A stretch of 64,000 nucleotides of DNA from CAJXVA01 sp963761755. GTDB lineage: Bacteria; Myxococcota_A; Polyangia; Nannocystales; Nannocystaceae. The stretch lies in assembly GCA_963761755.1 (NCBI GenBank), contig CAVXIC010000031.1, positions 1 through 64,000 of the forward strand, given 5' to 3'. Of this stretch, positions 26,203 to 35,266 are shown piece after piece; position 1 is the first letter of the stretch; every line of letters starts with the position of its first letter. The notes under the pieces are model-generated. The model had not been told where the DNA came from. It did no database searches and saw only the letters and a list, made by a program, of their open reading frames with translations. Both the position numbers and the translations under genes were made by a program.

Positions 26203-28978
26203 GCGCAGCCTCCAGCGCGTCCAGCTTGCGCGCGAGCATCCGCTGATCCGGGATCGCTGCGAGGCGCTCTCTCGCCTCCTGGATGTAGCGGCGGGCCGTC
26301 TGGTCTTGCCCACGCCGATGCTCCAGCAACGCGGAGATGTACGTCAGGCGGGCTGCGCTCAGTGCCCCCAGCTCGGGGTGCTCGCGGAGCTGCTCGAGCT
26401 CGACCTGCGCGGTGGCCAGCTCGCCGTCCTCGACCGTGGCGAGAGCGAGGCCGACCCGGGCCTCCAGCCTCTCCTCGTCGGACGTGGCGACGCGGAGCGC
26501 CAGGTCGTACGCCACGCGGGCGGCGTCGGGTCTGCCGCGCTCCTCGGCGATCCGGCCCCGAGCGACGCGCGCGAACACGGGGTCCCCGGTGCTGCCGGTC
26601 AGACCTCGCTGCCAGTGCTCGGCTCGGTCCAGGGCCGTCGTCGCTTCGTCGAGGTTGCCCAGGTTCAGCTCGAACCCCGCGAGCTGCTCGTACGCGACCA
26701 CGAGTCGGGCGTCGGGCCCATCCTCGTGACCGACGAGCATCTGCTGGACACCCTTGCGGGCGGTGCGAGCCGCCTCCTCGAGCCGGTTCGCGTGGCCCAG
26801 TGTCTTGGCCATGTCGACCAGGCGCCCCGCGGTGTTGGGGTGATTGGGCCCATACAGCGCCAGGAACCGATCGTGGGCGGCTTGGTGGTCGGCGAGAGCC
26901 TCGTCGTACTTCTCTTGGCCGTCGCGGAGGCGGGCTCGATAGACGTATGCGCTCGCGATCAGCGGGTGTCCATCACCGATCGTGGGGGCATCGAGCACGG
27001 AGGCGAGCATCGTCTCGGCCTCGTCGTGTTTGTCGTTCATCGTCAGGATGAACCCCAGACGACTGCGGGCTTCCACGCCGCGCGGGTCCTGCAGATCGCC
27101 GGCCTCCCGGATGCGGTCGATGAGGAGCCGCGCCTCGGACTCGGCAGCCTCGCCGTCATGGGCGAGCTGATGGATCTGCAGTCGGACGCTGTGGACGCGG
27201 TCTTGGATGTGCTCGTGCTCGGGCACCGTGGCGGCGATCGACTCGGCGATGCGCACCAGCAGGAGGGCACCGTCGACCTCGGCGAGGTGGCTGGCCCGAA
27301 GTCGTGCGAGCTCGAGCAGCACGCTCGCCGTCTGTTCGTGCGCGCCGGAGCGGAGCCCCAGCTCCACGGCTTCTTCGAGCAGACTCAGACCGTCGGAGAC
27401 CCGGCCCGCGAACGCCAGCGAGGACCCGAGCGTGTGGCGCATGTCCAGCTGCAGGGGAGGGTGGCCCAGTGCGTCCGCTCGGGGGAGCCACGCTTCGAGC
27501 TGCCGCACGCGCTCATCGAGCTTCATGTCCACGTCGGCCTCGAGCTTCGCGAGATCGGCGTACAGCGCTCGGACCCGTGCTCGGGTGCCCGGGTCCTCGG
27601 GGGGTGGGAACAGCGCACGCAAGACCTCCAGGTCAGCGCAGCGCTCGAGCGCCGGAACGGCCTCCAGGGTCGTCGCAAGCCCCAGCCGATCGCTGCGGGT
27701 CGCGTGCTCCAGGGGAGCGAGCAGCCCGGCGAACCGGTCGAGGCGCTCGTCCAGGCAGTGATAGCGCAGCTCCATGGCCGCCTCGGTCTGCGCGTGGGTG
27801 ACCTTGGCTGCGCTGCAGGCCTCCTGCCGCTGGGCGACCCAGTCCTGGGCGAACCTGTCGAAGCGAGCGATCGCGGTCGCGGTCGCGGTCGCGGCGAGCG
27901 CATCGGTGTCTCCGCCGTGGAGCGCCGCGTCGATGGTGGCGCGGCGCTCGTGGTTCCACACCCGGTCGATCGGTTCGGCGGCGCCCGTACAGGGGGGCTC
28001 GCCTCCGGCCACCAACGCTGCGGCCGCACCCACGACGAGCAGGGCCGTTCCGCCGAGGAACCAGCGCTGCCGTCGGCGCGAGACCGCGTGCGGGTCCAGG
28101 GCGCCCAACAGCGCCGCCATCGAAGGGAAGCGTTCGTCGGGCTCCGTGCTCAGCCCGCGCATGATCGCGGCCCGCACCTTCGGAGCAACCGCGGTGGCGC
28201 GTGGAGCGGGCTGAAGGGCGCCGGCCTGGACCGCGAGCGCGACCTGCATGGTCGACCCCCCGCCGAAGGGATGCTCGTCGAACAACGCCTCGTACAGCGC
28301 CACGCACAAGGAGAACTGATCGCAGCGCGCGTCGAGCTCCTCGCCGGTGTGCTGCTCGGGCGCCATGTACCGGGGGGTGCCCGCCCGTCGCTGCAGCGTC
28401 CCATCGCCCGCCGCGGCGAGGCCGAAGTCCAGCACCTTCACATCACCGGCCTCGGTGACCATCACGTTCGCAGGCTTGAAGTCGCGGTGGATCAGCCCGA
28501 CGTCGTGGGCCGCGGCAAGGCCGGCGCCGGCGTGCATGTAGGTCTCGACCACCCGGGTCCACGCCGCCCCGGCGTTGTGCGCCTGCCACTGCTCCAGCGT
28601 CTCGCCGCGCAGGTACTCCATCGCGATGAACAGCGCATCGCCCCACGTGCCGACGTCGTAGACCGTGACGACCCCCGGGTGGGAGAGCTTCGCGAGCGCC
28701 TTGGCTTCTCGAAGCAGCTGCGCGCGCGCCCCGGCGGAGGGGATGTCTGCCTGGACGAGCTTGAGCGCGACCCGGCGATCGAGCTCGGGATCCCACGCCG
28801 CAAACACCACGCCCATCGCGCCCTGGCCGATCTTTTCGATGACCGTGTAGCGCGAGACGGAGGCCCCGGCGGTGAGCGCTGGGGCTCCCGGCGCGGCGGC
28901 GGTGCCGTCGGGCAGCAACGTCGCGTCCGGATCCGCCCCCTGGGAGGGGACGTCGGTGGGGTCGTTGGGCCCGGCCAC
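26192..28978 (-). CDS. Ser/Thr protein kinase with membrane helix and large TPR region
   Basis: 928 residues from the GTG at 28978; the frame is open far upstream, but those parts are antisense to other genes. The N-terminal kinase (44-295) has KIGQGAMGVVFAAWD, Lys73, IHRDFKPANVMV (Asp166), VLDFGLAAAG (Asp184) and TPRYMAPEQHTGEE. A single membrane helix follows at about 306-325 (WFLGGTALLVVGAAAALVAG). The remaining 600 residues are TPR-type helical pairs (for example YNEAL-like YDEALADHQAAHDRFLALYG and ELATAQVELEQLREHPELG), presumably an extracytoplasmic or membrane-proximal sensing/scaffold part. This layout is common in Myxococcota. Its end overlaps the protease gene in antisense. Confidence 0.92.
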   Translation of the reverse strand: MAGPNDPTDVPSQGADPDATLLPDGTAAAPGAPALTAGASVSRYTVIEKIGQGAMGVVFAAWDPELDRRVALKLVQADIPSAGARAQLLREAKALAKLSHPGVVTVYDVGTWGDALFIAMEYLRGETLEQWQAHNAGAAWTRVVETYMHAGAGLAAAHDVGLIHRDFKPANVMVTEAGDVKVLDFGLAAAGDGTLQRRAGTPRYMAPEQHTGEELDARCDQFSLCVALYEALFDEHPFGGGSTMQVALAVQAGALQPAPRATAVAPKVRAAIMRGLSTEPDERFPSMAALLGALDPHAVSRRRQRWFLGGTALLVVGAAAALVAGGEPPCTGAAEPIDRVWNHERRATIDAALHGGDTDALAATATATAIARFDRFAQDWVAQRQEACSAAKVTHAQTEAAMELRYHCLDERLDRFAGLLAPLEHATRSDRLGLATTLEAVPALERCADLEVLRALFPPPEDPGTRARVRALYADLAKLEADVDMKLDERVRQLEAWLPRADALGHPPLQLDMRHTLGSSLAFAGRVSDGLSLLEEAVELGLRSGAHEQTASVLLELARLRASHLAEVDGALLLVRIAESIAATVPEHEHIQDRVHSVRLQIHQLAHDGEAAESEARLLIDRIREAGDLQDPRGVEARSRLGFILTMNDKHDEAETMLASVLDAPTIGDGHPLIASAYVYRARLRDGQEKYDEALADHQAAHDRFLALYGPNHPNTAGRLVDMAKTLGHANRLEEAARTARKGVQQMLVGHEDGPDARLVVAYEQLAGFELNLGNLDEATTALDRAEHWQRGLTGSTGDPVFARVARGRIAEERGRPDAARVAYDLALRVATSDEERLEARVGLALATVEDGELATAQVELEQLREHPELGALSAARLTYISALLEHRRGQDQTARRYIQEARERLAAIPDQRMLARKLDALEAALSD

Positions 28979-29121
28979 GGGAGCGGACAGTGTAGCGCTC
29001 CTGCACCCGCGGCGATCTGGGAGATCGAAACGACGGCCGCGACGGGGTGGTTCAGTCGGAGGCGTCGTCGTCCGGCGCACGGGACGAGCAGTCTTCGGCC
29101 ACGCGCGACCGGGTCGAACGC

Positions 29122-29913
29122 TCAGCTCGGTGGCGCCGCGGTGGCCACGAACGCGCAGGCGACCGCGACGAGCAGCGCGAGCGCAGCCAAGCCGACCTCC
29201 AGCCATGCGTCCTGGGCGCTGGGTACGGCGAGCGTGTCGAGCACGATGCCGCGCACCGAGGCCGGGTCGCCCTCGACCTGCACGAGGGTGCGAAGCAGCT
29301 GTGGATCGAGAGGGCTCGTCTTGCCGGAAAGTTGGGCGATGTCGCCGGCCCGCAGCACCGCGTTGGGGCTCACCCTCGCCACCACGATCGCCGTGCCGGG
29401 CTGGATGCGGCGCCCTTCGGGCGCCTCCGAGGCATCGGCGCCGTCGTCTGCTCCGCGGTCGCCGAGCATCGGCACCAAGACCGCGACGGGCGTCTCGTCC
29501 TGCTGGGGCAGTCCGCCCGGCGCCACGGCGTACTCGTCCAGCGTCCAGCCGCTGCGCGTGTAGCCTAGGGCCCGCACGTAGGCCGGGGCCGGGTCGGGAA
29601 GCGCACCCTCGCGGAGGTCGACGTCGACGAAGCCCTCGCCCGAGGACACCGTCCACAGCACGCGGGCCTGGGCCGCGCTCTGGGTGGCCAGACCGGCGAG
29701 GCTGGCCGCGACCAGCCACAACGCGATGGACCGGCGCGTCGCCACGAGCCACAACAGGGCTGGGGCAGCGCCCAGGGCGGGGAGCCACCACCCGGGCAAC
29801 CAGGACGCTCCGGGGCTCCACGCCCAGGCGATCAAGACCGGAACCGCGACGGAGCCGGCTTGCAGGAGTCGCTTCCCCACGGCCTGTGATCCTACATCGA
29901 ATCCTGCGGCCAT
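29122..29913 (-). CDS. Membrane protein of unknown function
   Basis: 263 residues. The N-terminal 90 residues hold three hydrophobic segments (AGSVAVPVLIAWAW, LPALGAAPALLWLVA and IALWLVAASLAGLA). A hydrophilic domain follows (about 95-235) with VSSGEGFVDVDLREG, TAIVVARVSPNAVLRAGD and LLRTLVQVEGDPA, then a final helix VGLAALALLVAVACAFVATA. The soluble part is probably periplasmic. No family is recognised. It lies upstream of the TPR kinase on the same strand with a 143-base gap in which I see no gene, and diverges from the lipoprotein gene 20 bases away. Confidence 0.65.
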   Translation of the reverse strand: MAAGFDVGSQAVGKRLLQAGSVAVPVLIAWAWSPGASWLPGWWLPALGAAPALLWLVATRRSIALWLVAASLAGLATQSAAQARVLWTVSSGEGFVDVDLREGALPDPAPAYVRALGYTRSGWTLDEYAVAPGGLPQQDETPVAVLVPMLGDRGADDGADASEAPEGRRIQPGTAIVVARVSPNAVLRAGDIAQLSGKTSPLDPQLLRTLVQVEGDPASVRGIVLDTLAVPSAQDAWLEVGLAALALLVAVACAFVATAAPPS

Positions 29914-29933
29914 GGCCTGATACGCTTCGGACC

Positions 29934-31424
29934 GTGAGGCGAGCGGTCCATGGCATCAGCGCGGTCGCAGCGGTGGCGATGCTGAGCGGGTGTGGCCCCG
30001 ACGCCGGGCCGCAGGGGTGGATCGACGCGCGGGCGGCGGTCGTGCGGTGCACGTCGTCGGGACGCGACCGGATGCCGCCGGTCATGCTCGACCTGCCGGG
30101 TCCCAGGCCGCCCACCGGACTGTACGCGCGAATCCTCGATCCGATGGCGCTCGACGAGTTGGGGTACCAGCGAGATGCGGTCGCCTGCGCGATGCTGATC
30201 CCACCGGAGCCCGAGGCGATAGCGGTCGGTGCCTCCTCGGTCGATGCGCTGCTCGAGGCCCGGGTCGACGTCGGTCGGACGCTGCTGCGCGCCGTGGGGC
30301 CGTGCGCGTGTGAGGTCGCCGCCGCACGGGGTGTTCGTGCCCTCTTGGCCCCGTGCGTCGATCGACCCACGCAGGCGGGCTGCGACGCGGCGGCCATCGA
30401 GACCCCGGTCCTCGAGGCGTTGGCGCCCGTGCAGGCGCTGCTCGAACAGACGCGGCCGCCGCTGCTGCACTGGCGCTTGGTCGGCGAGACCGACCGCCGC
30501 GGGTGGTTCGCGCGTCAGCAGCGGGTGCTGATCGAGCGACACGAAGGCGGCTCGACGATCTACGTCAAGGGGCAAGCGGTGCCGGTTCGCGACAACGGAC
30601 CCCTGCTCGACGCGCTGCTGGACGAGGACGACGTCGTCGCGGTCGCGCGTCAGAACAGCGGGCAGGCGCTCCTGGTCGTGCGCGAGGTCGGCAAGATGCT
30701 GGTGCTCGACCACTTCGCCCACCCCGCTGTCGGGGCGACGGCGCTGCCGTTGCTGCCGCTGATCGACAACGCCTCGGTCGACCGCTACAAGGCGCTGCTG
30801 GCCAAGCCGGCGGAGACCCGCACGCTCGCGCTGAAGCCCGGCGCTGGCAACATGATCGAGATCGACGTCTCGCGCTTGGAAGACGTGGACGACGCGATCG
30901 CAGCGTCAGCGGCACTGGGCGGCGTGGAGCCGGTCGAGGCGCGCGAGCTGCCCGCCCGCAAGATCGAGCGCATCGACGTGCAGGCGCTCTTTGGGCATCA
31001 AGGCCAGCGCATGGAGGTGAAGGTCGAGCTCACGCCGACGGGTGCTGCATGGGCGAGCCTGCTGACCAACGGGGACCTCATGCCCGGACTGCAGGGGCTG
31101 GGGCTCGAGCCCGTCGAGCTCCCGGTCGCGTCGCAGGAGCTGCCCTTCGTGCTCGCCGGGACCTCCTTCGAGCGCTCGGTGGTCTACGGACTCGAGCAGG
31201 TGCCCGAGGTGATGCGCGAGGTGGAGGAGCGCTATGCCTCCTCGGTCGGCGGCACGGCCCGGGCGTGGTCGTTCACCATGCCGCCCTCGAACATGAACGA
31301 GTTCGTCTCCGAGTCCGCGGGCTTCGCAGGCCTACGCGGCGCGTTCTCCGAGAGAATCCACCAGATCGAGGTCACCGTGGAGGACGGGGGCAAGACCTTG
31401 TCCGCCACGGTGGCGCCGCAGTAG
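29934..31424 (+). CDS. Large predicted lipoprotein of unknown function
   Basis: 496 residues from the GTG at 29934, directly before a signal with lipobox AVAMLSGC. The mature protein has an early Cys-rich part (AVVRCTSSG, VACAMLIPP, GPCACEVAA, LAPCVDRPTQAGCD) and a longer C-terminal part with mixed alpha/beta pattern (LVVREVGKMLVLDHFAHP, IERIDVQALFGHQGQRMEV, LPFVLAGTSFERSVVYG). It resembles other large myxobacterial lipoproteins, but I recognise no domain. Its divergent promoter is shared with the membrane protein gene, and its stop is 8 bases from that of the DUF1552 gene. Confidence 0.75.
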   Translation: MRRAVHGISAVAAVAMLSGCGPDAGPQGWIDARAAVVRCTSSGRDRMPPVMLDLPGPRPPTGLYARILDPMALDELGYQRDAVACAMLIPPEPEAIAVGASSVDALLEARVDVGRTLLRAVGPCACEVAAARGVRALLAPCVDRPTQAGCDAAAIETPVLEALAPVQALLEQTRPPLLHWRLVGETDRRGWFARQQRVLIERHEGGSTIYVKGQAVPVRDNGPLLDALLDEDDVVAVARQNSGQALLVVREVGKMLVLDHFAHPAVGATALPLLPLIDNASVDRYKALLAKPAETRTLALKPGAGNMIEIDVSRLEDVDDAIAASAALGGVEPVEARELPARKIERIDVQALFGHQGQRMEVKVELTPTGAAWASLLTNGDLMPGLQGLGLEPVELPVASQELPFVLAGTSFERSVVYGLEQVPEVMREVEERYASSVGGTARAWSFTMPPSNMNEFVSESAGFAGLRGAFSERIHQIEVTVEDGGKTLSATVAPQ

Positions 31425-31432
31425 CGGCCGCT

Positions 31433-32863
31433 CTACGCGAGGATCGCGTCGACGACGTTGACCGGCCGATCTGCGGGGCCCATCTTGTAGTCGAGACCGA
31501 AGGCCTCCTGCACGATCGTGTTGTACACGTCGAGCCCTTCGGCCCCCACGTCGACGATCTCGCCGGACTTGAGCCGCCCGCAGGCGGGGGAGAACGCGTG
31601 GAAGATGCCACTGAGCTCGCGCTCCACGTCGTTGTGCCGGCCGTCTCCGGACTCGGTCGAGATCGAGACCAGCGCGTTGTGGAGGATCGTCTCACCGTTG
31701 CCGTCGGCGTAGGTGGGGTCGTCGAGCTTCCGCAGGAAGTAGACGAGCTCTCGCATCTTGAGGTGCACGTGCATGCGCATCTGCAGGTTCTCGGCGTTCT
31801 CGTTGAACTGATGCCAGAACTCGTGGCTGCAGCCCAGGTCGCCACCGACGCCCAGCACCTGCTGATCGTCGAACTGGTGCAGCAGCTCTCCTTGGTAGGT
31901 GTACTCGCCCGTCAGTCGGATCCGCTCACCAGCGGCGAGGTAGGTGAGGCCACCGAAGCGGACCAGATCGCACTGCACGGCCAGCGCGTAGAGGTCGGAG
32001 ATGAGCCGCCACTCGGAGGTGAGCGCTTCGATCGTGATGTCGATACCGCTGCCGTCGGGGTCCGCACCGCCCTCGTGCGGGATGGTGGAGGTCGCAGGCT
32101 GGGGCGGGAGCTCGCACTCGGGTCCTTCGCCGAACACGCGCTGTTCATGCTCGCGAATGTTGTCGAGGTGGTCGGCGATGCGAGACCGCGAGGCTTGGCC
32201 CAGATTGCTCGCGTCGCTCATCATGTGCTCGTACTGCGGCAGCACCGAGTCCAGGATGCTTCGCCGCTGCCGCAGCCGCTTCTGGGCGGCCGGGTCGTCG
32301 GTGTCGGGGAGCCCCTTGCCGAAGATCCGGTCGAAGAGTTCGGTCGGGCGTTCGATCGGCAGGTCGGCCGGAGACCCGTCCTCGTTCCAGGAGTGCAGGT
32401 ATCTGCCTGGCCGGCTGCGGCGAAACCATGTCCCGGCGAGCAGCGTCGGGATCATGCCCGTGGGCTGTCCCTGCGGATACGCCTGCCTTCGGAGGACCTG
32501 ATCGATGGACGGTCCACCCGCTTGGACCTCTCCCTCGGAGGGGATCGCGTTGAACGAACACGTCGCGCCGTCGAAGTGCGCGTTGGCGCCACCGATGTCG
32601 CAGCGCACGTGGTCGACCCCCCGGACCACCAGGAGGTTGTGGAGCACCTCTGCGAGCGGCTCGAGAGGCCCGGCGAGCCCCTCGGCCTGCAGGGGCGTGG
32701 GGCATCCGAGTCCGAAGAAGAGGTTGAAGGCGCGAATGGGCACGTCGTCGCCGCGACCCCAGACCGAGTTGCTCTGCATCGCGCCGAGGAAGGGAAGTCC
32801 AACCGCGATGGTGCCGGCGCCGCGTAGGAACGTTCGCCTGGGCATGATGTTTCGGTACCGCAT
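31433..32863 (-). CDS. DUF1552 protein with Tat signal
   Basis: 476 residues. The N-terminus MPRRTFLRGAGTIAVGLPFL is a twin-arginine signal, so the protein is exported folded. The body is the DUF1552 domain: FFGLGCPTPLQAEG, VRGVDHVRCDIGGANAHFDG, SIDQVLRRQAYPQG and WHQFNENAENLQMRM, with relatives of sulfatase/alkaline-phosphatase-like DUF1501 proteins. These genes always accompany DUF1592 genes in Planctomycetes and Myxococcota; the function is not established. The ATG lies 2 bases after the DUF1592 stop and is preceded by GTGGAGGAGT, a strong ribosome binding site inside the end of that gene, so the pair is one operon. Confidence 0.92.
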   Translation of the reverse strand: MRYRNIMPRRTFLRGAGTIAVGLPFLGAMQSNSVWGRGDDVPIRAFNLFFGLGCPTPLQAEGLAGPLEPLAEVLHNLLVVRGVDHVRCDIGGANAHFDGATCSFNAIPSEGEVQAGGPSIDQVLRRQAYPQGQPTGMIPTLLAGTWFRRSRPGRYLHSWNEDGSPADLPIERPTELFDRIFGKGLPDTDDPAAQKRLRQRRSILDSVLPQYEHMMSDASNLGQASRSRIADHLDNIREHEQRVFGEGPECELPPQPATSTIPHEGGADPDGSGIDITIEALTSEWRLISDLYALAVQCDLVRFGGLTYLAAGERIRLTGEYTYQGELLHQFDDQQVLGVGGDLGCSHEFWHQFNENAENLQMRMHVHLKMRELVYFLRKLDDPTYADGNGETILHNALVSISTESGDGRHNDVERELSGIFHAFSPACGRLKSGEIVDVGAEGLDVYNTIVQEAFGLDYKMGPADRPVNVVDAILA

Positions 32864-32865
32864 CG

Positions 32866-34590
32866 TTACTCCTCCACTCTCACCGACCTGAAGCCGGGGC
32901 TCAGCGCGATGGCCACCGCGAGGTCACGCCAGGTGCCCTCACTGTCCGCAAAGCGCGTTTGTAGTGCTTCCATGGTGCACGCGTCGCTGCCGGTCACGGC
33001 GCGTCCGACCGCGAACTGCGTGGCCTTCTTGGCCAAGCAGGTTCGCGTCGCGTCGGCTTCGGCGAGCACCGTCATCATCTCTGCGGAGTTCTCGTAGGAG
33101 ATCTCTTGCGCCACGTCGGGCAGCCGCAGGAAGCCGTCCTCCCGCAGCGGGTTGCCCTGGACGTCCTCGTCGGCCACGGTCCCGTCGGCGAGGTAGCGCC
33201 CCAGACCGAAGGCCAGCGGCTCGAACTGATAGTGACATCCTGCGCACGAGGGATTGTCCAGGCGGGTCTGCGCCGCGTCGCGCGCAGAGCTTCCCGGTTG
33301 GAGAGGAGGAGGCGTCGTGTCGACGCCCGGTGGCGGCGAGGTGGGGTGCTGGCACAGCACCTTCTCGAACACGAACAGCCCGCGGGCGACCATCGAGCTC
33401 TCGTTGCCTCCGATGGTGAGCAAGCTGCCTTGGGTCAACAGGCCGCCGCGCTCGGGGCGGTCGCTCACGTCGTAGCGCCGCATGCCCTCGCCCAGCGACT
33501 CGAACCCGTAGTGGGCGGCGAGATCGGGCGTCAACCACGCATCTTGGGCGACGAACAGATCGGTCAGCGGCCGGTCGTCGACCCACACCAGCGTCTCGAA
33601 GAACGTGCGGGTCTCGTCGCCCATCGCGGCAGCGAGGCTCGTCGTCCAGTTGGGATAGCGCTCGGGGTCTCGTGTGAGCGTGCCCATCCGGCTCAGATGC
33701 AGCCAATCGTTCACGAAGGCGAGCGAGGCCGCGTGCGCCTGCGGGGCGGCGAGCATGCGATCGACCTGGGCTTCGATCTGCGCGTCCGTTCGCAGCGCAT
33801 CGCCTTGCGCCGCGTCCAGGAGCGGGTCGTCGGGAGGCCCAGCCCACAGCAGGTAGCTCAGGCGGGTGGCCATCTCGTAGCCACCCAGCGCGCGGGCATC
33901 GGTGCCCGTCGTCTCGTCCTCGAGGCGATACAGGAACGGTGGACTCTGCAGCATCGCGCGCACGACCAAGCCGGCCCCGACCTCGAAGCCGTCCCCTTCG
34001 TCCTGCGCCGCGACGAACACCGAGATCAGGGCGTCGCGCTCCTCCTCGGTGACCGGCCGCCGGAACGCGCGGCGGCCGAAGCTGTCGACGAACTCCCCTT
34101 CGCACTCGGGCGTGAACGCCTGGCAAGACGTGTACTGCCCAACGAAGCCGGAGAGGTCGGCGATGCGGTCGACCGCGATCTCGGCGAGACCTTCGTAGGC
34201 CTCGATGTGGGGCAACGTGGTGATCAGGCCGCTGGAAGTGTTCGTGAAGCCGTCCGCCCGAAGCTCGGGGGGCAGCATGTCCACCGCCTCGGTCCGGATG
34301 TCGACGCCCAGGACGGCCTCGACCGTGTTGCCATATTCGAAGACCGTCAGGCGCCGTGCGAGGTTGGGTCCGGGGTCGAAGACCATGCCGTCGCACTCGG
34401 CGGTCGGCACGTCGTCGCCATCGTCGCCGCCGGTCTCGCCCGTCTCCGCCTCACCGCCGGTGGGGCCGCCGTCACCGGACCCGGCGGCGTCGCCATCGGT
34501 GTCGACCGCGGCCTGGGCGCCTTGGTAGCAGCCGCTGCTCAGCGCCAGCGCCACTGCCGCGCACCCCATGCTCGTCCCTCTTCGTCTCAT
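32866..34590 (-). CDS. DUF1592-family lipoprotein (DUF1587/1595/1592/1588/1585 domains)
   Basis: 574 residues: signal with lipobox ALALSSGC, an acidic Gly-rich linker, then the DUF1587-type start ARRLTVFEYGNTVEAVLGVD, the DUF1595/1592 core (FGRRAFRRPVTEEERDALIS, VRAMLQSPPFLYRLE, LGGYEMATRLSYLLWAGPPD, FVNDWLHLSRMGTL), DUF1588 (RGGLLTQGSLLTIGGNESS, then CAGCHYQFEPLAFGLGRY with a haem-c-like CxxCH) and the DUF1585 end. The CxxCH suggests a periplasmic cytochrome-like or metal site. Its partner DUF1552 follows. The leader carries a hairpin that covers the ribosome binding site. Confidence 0.92.
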   Translation of the reverse strand: MRRRGTSMGCAAVALALSSGCYQGAQAAVDTDGDAAGSGDGGPTGGEAETGETGGDDGDDVPTAECDGMVFDPGPNLARRLTVFEYGNTVEAVLGVDIRTEAVDMLPPELRADGFTNTSSGLITTLPHIEAYEGLAEIAVDRIADLSGFVGQYTSCQAFTPECEGEFVDSFGRRAFRRPVTEEERDALISVFVAAQDEGDGFEVGAGLVVRAMLQSPPFLYRLEDETTGTDARALGGYEMATRLSYLLWAGPPDDPLLDAAQGDALRTDAQIEAQVDRMLAAPQAHAASLAFVNDWLHLSRMGTLTRDPERYPNWTTSLAAAMGDETRTFFETLVWVDDRPLTDLFVAQDAWLTPDLAAHYGFESLGEGMRRYDVSDRPERGGLLTQGSLLTIGGNESSMVARGLFVFEKVLCQHPTSPPPGVDTTPPPLQPGSSARDAAQTRLDNPSCAGCHYQFEPLAFGLGRYLADGTVADEDVQGNPLREDGFLRLPDVAQEISYENSAEMMTVLAEADATRTCLAKKATQFAVGRAVTGSDACTMEALQTRFADSEGTWRDLAVAIALSPGFRSVRVEE

Positions 34591-34646
34591 ACACTCTCCA
34601 GCCCCATTGTCACCGATGGGAGGGGTCGGTTGCGTGGAGAGTGTGT
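34588..34646 (-). promoter_or_regulatory. Leader hairpin masking the DUF1592 ribosome binding site
   Basis: In the transcript ACACUCUCCA (34644-34635) pairs perfectly with UGGAGAGUGU (34600-34591), which contains the GGAG ribosome binding site five bases before the AUG at 34590. An alternative register pairs AUAC with the GUAU that includes part of the start codon. The 34-base loop can form its own stem, CCCAU/AUGGG. Such a fold would block initiation unless opened by temperature, ligand, protein or ribosome. It could instead be a DNA operator dyad. Confidence 0.6.
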
Positions 34647-34686
34647 ATGGGTGGTGACTCGACCGACAGTCGGTGGCGTCGTCGCG

Positions 34687-35265
34687 CTACGCCGGAGGAG
34701 CTTTGGGTGCTTCGGCCGGAGGCGTGGCGGCGGAGACCTTGGGCTGTGCGTCGGCGGTCGCCTTGGGCAGGGCGCGCGGCTGCGCGCTCTTGCACAGCGA
34801 CCGAATCAGCTTGCACCCGCGCACCGTGGTGGCCGAGGCGATGCTGTCCAGCTGGGCGCGGTAGCGCGATCCGAGCTCGGCGTTGCCGGCCACCTGGATG
34901 ACGACCCGGTGCTCGTCGGAGGTGAACAGGACCGCCGAGTAGAACTTCTCGGTGCCGTCGGGCGCCGCGTAGTCGAAGTCGAAGCGCGTGCCGGCCACGC
35001 CGTTCTTCGACGTCACCGCGGCCTGGTGGGTGAGCCCGTAGCCGCGGGCGCCGAGCTTGGAGACGAGGTCCTCGCTCCAAAAGCCCAGCGTGCCGCCCTT
35101 GACGTTCTCGAACACGCGGACGTTGAGACCGACGTGGTCGGCGGCGATCATGGTGGTGGAGTCCCGGTCTGCGTCGACCTGCGCGAAGCCCCGTGGCGGC
35201 TCGAGCTTGTGGGTGGCGCAGGCGGTGGAGAGGCAGGCGATGGCGAAGATGATGAGGCGATTCAT
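34687..35265 (-). CDS. Predicted lipoprotein downstream of DUF4349
   Basis: 192 residues from the ATG at 35265: MNRLIIFAIACLSTAC gives a clear signal and lipobox. The mature part reads GFAQVDADRDSTTMIAADHV, GARGYGLTHQAAVTSKNGV and GTRFDFDYAAPDGTEKFYSA, a compact beta-rich fold reminiscent of serine/threonine-kinase-linked or PsbP-like small lipoproteins; the C-terminal 45 residues are Ala/Pro/Lys-rich. Function unknown. The start lies one base past the TGA (35267-35269) of the DUF4349 gene, so the two are translationally coupled. Confidence 0.75.
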   Translation of the reverse strand: MNRLIIFAIACLSTACATHKLEPPRGFAQVDADRDSTTMIAADHVGLNVRVFENVKGGTLGFWSEDLVSKLGARGYGLTHQAAVTSKNGVAGTRFDFDYAAPDGTEKFYSAVLFTSDEHRVVIQVAGNAELGSRYRAQLDSIASATTVRGCKLIRSLCKSAQPRALPKATADAQPKVSAATPPAEAPKAPPA

Positions 35266-35266
35266 G

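Noticed and set aside
23146..26313. A 1055-codon open frame on the minus strand
   Set aside because: Shadow of the kinase gene and antisense to the protease, which has a full catalytic triad and signal peptide.
28979..30397. N-terminal extension of the TPR kinase up to 30397
   Set aside because: The extension is antisense to the lipoprotein gene at 29934 and lacks domains; the kinase domain begins 40 residues after GTG 28978.
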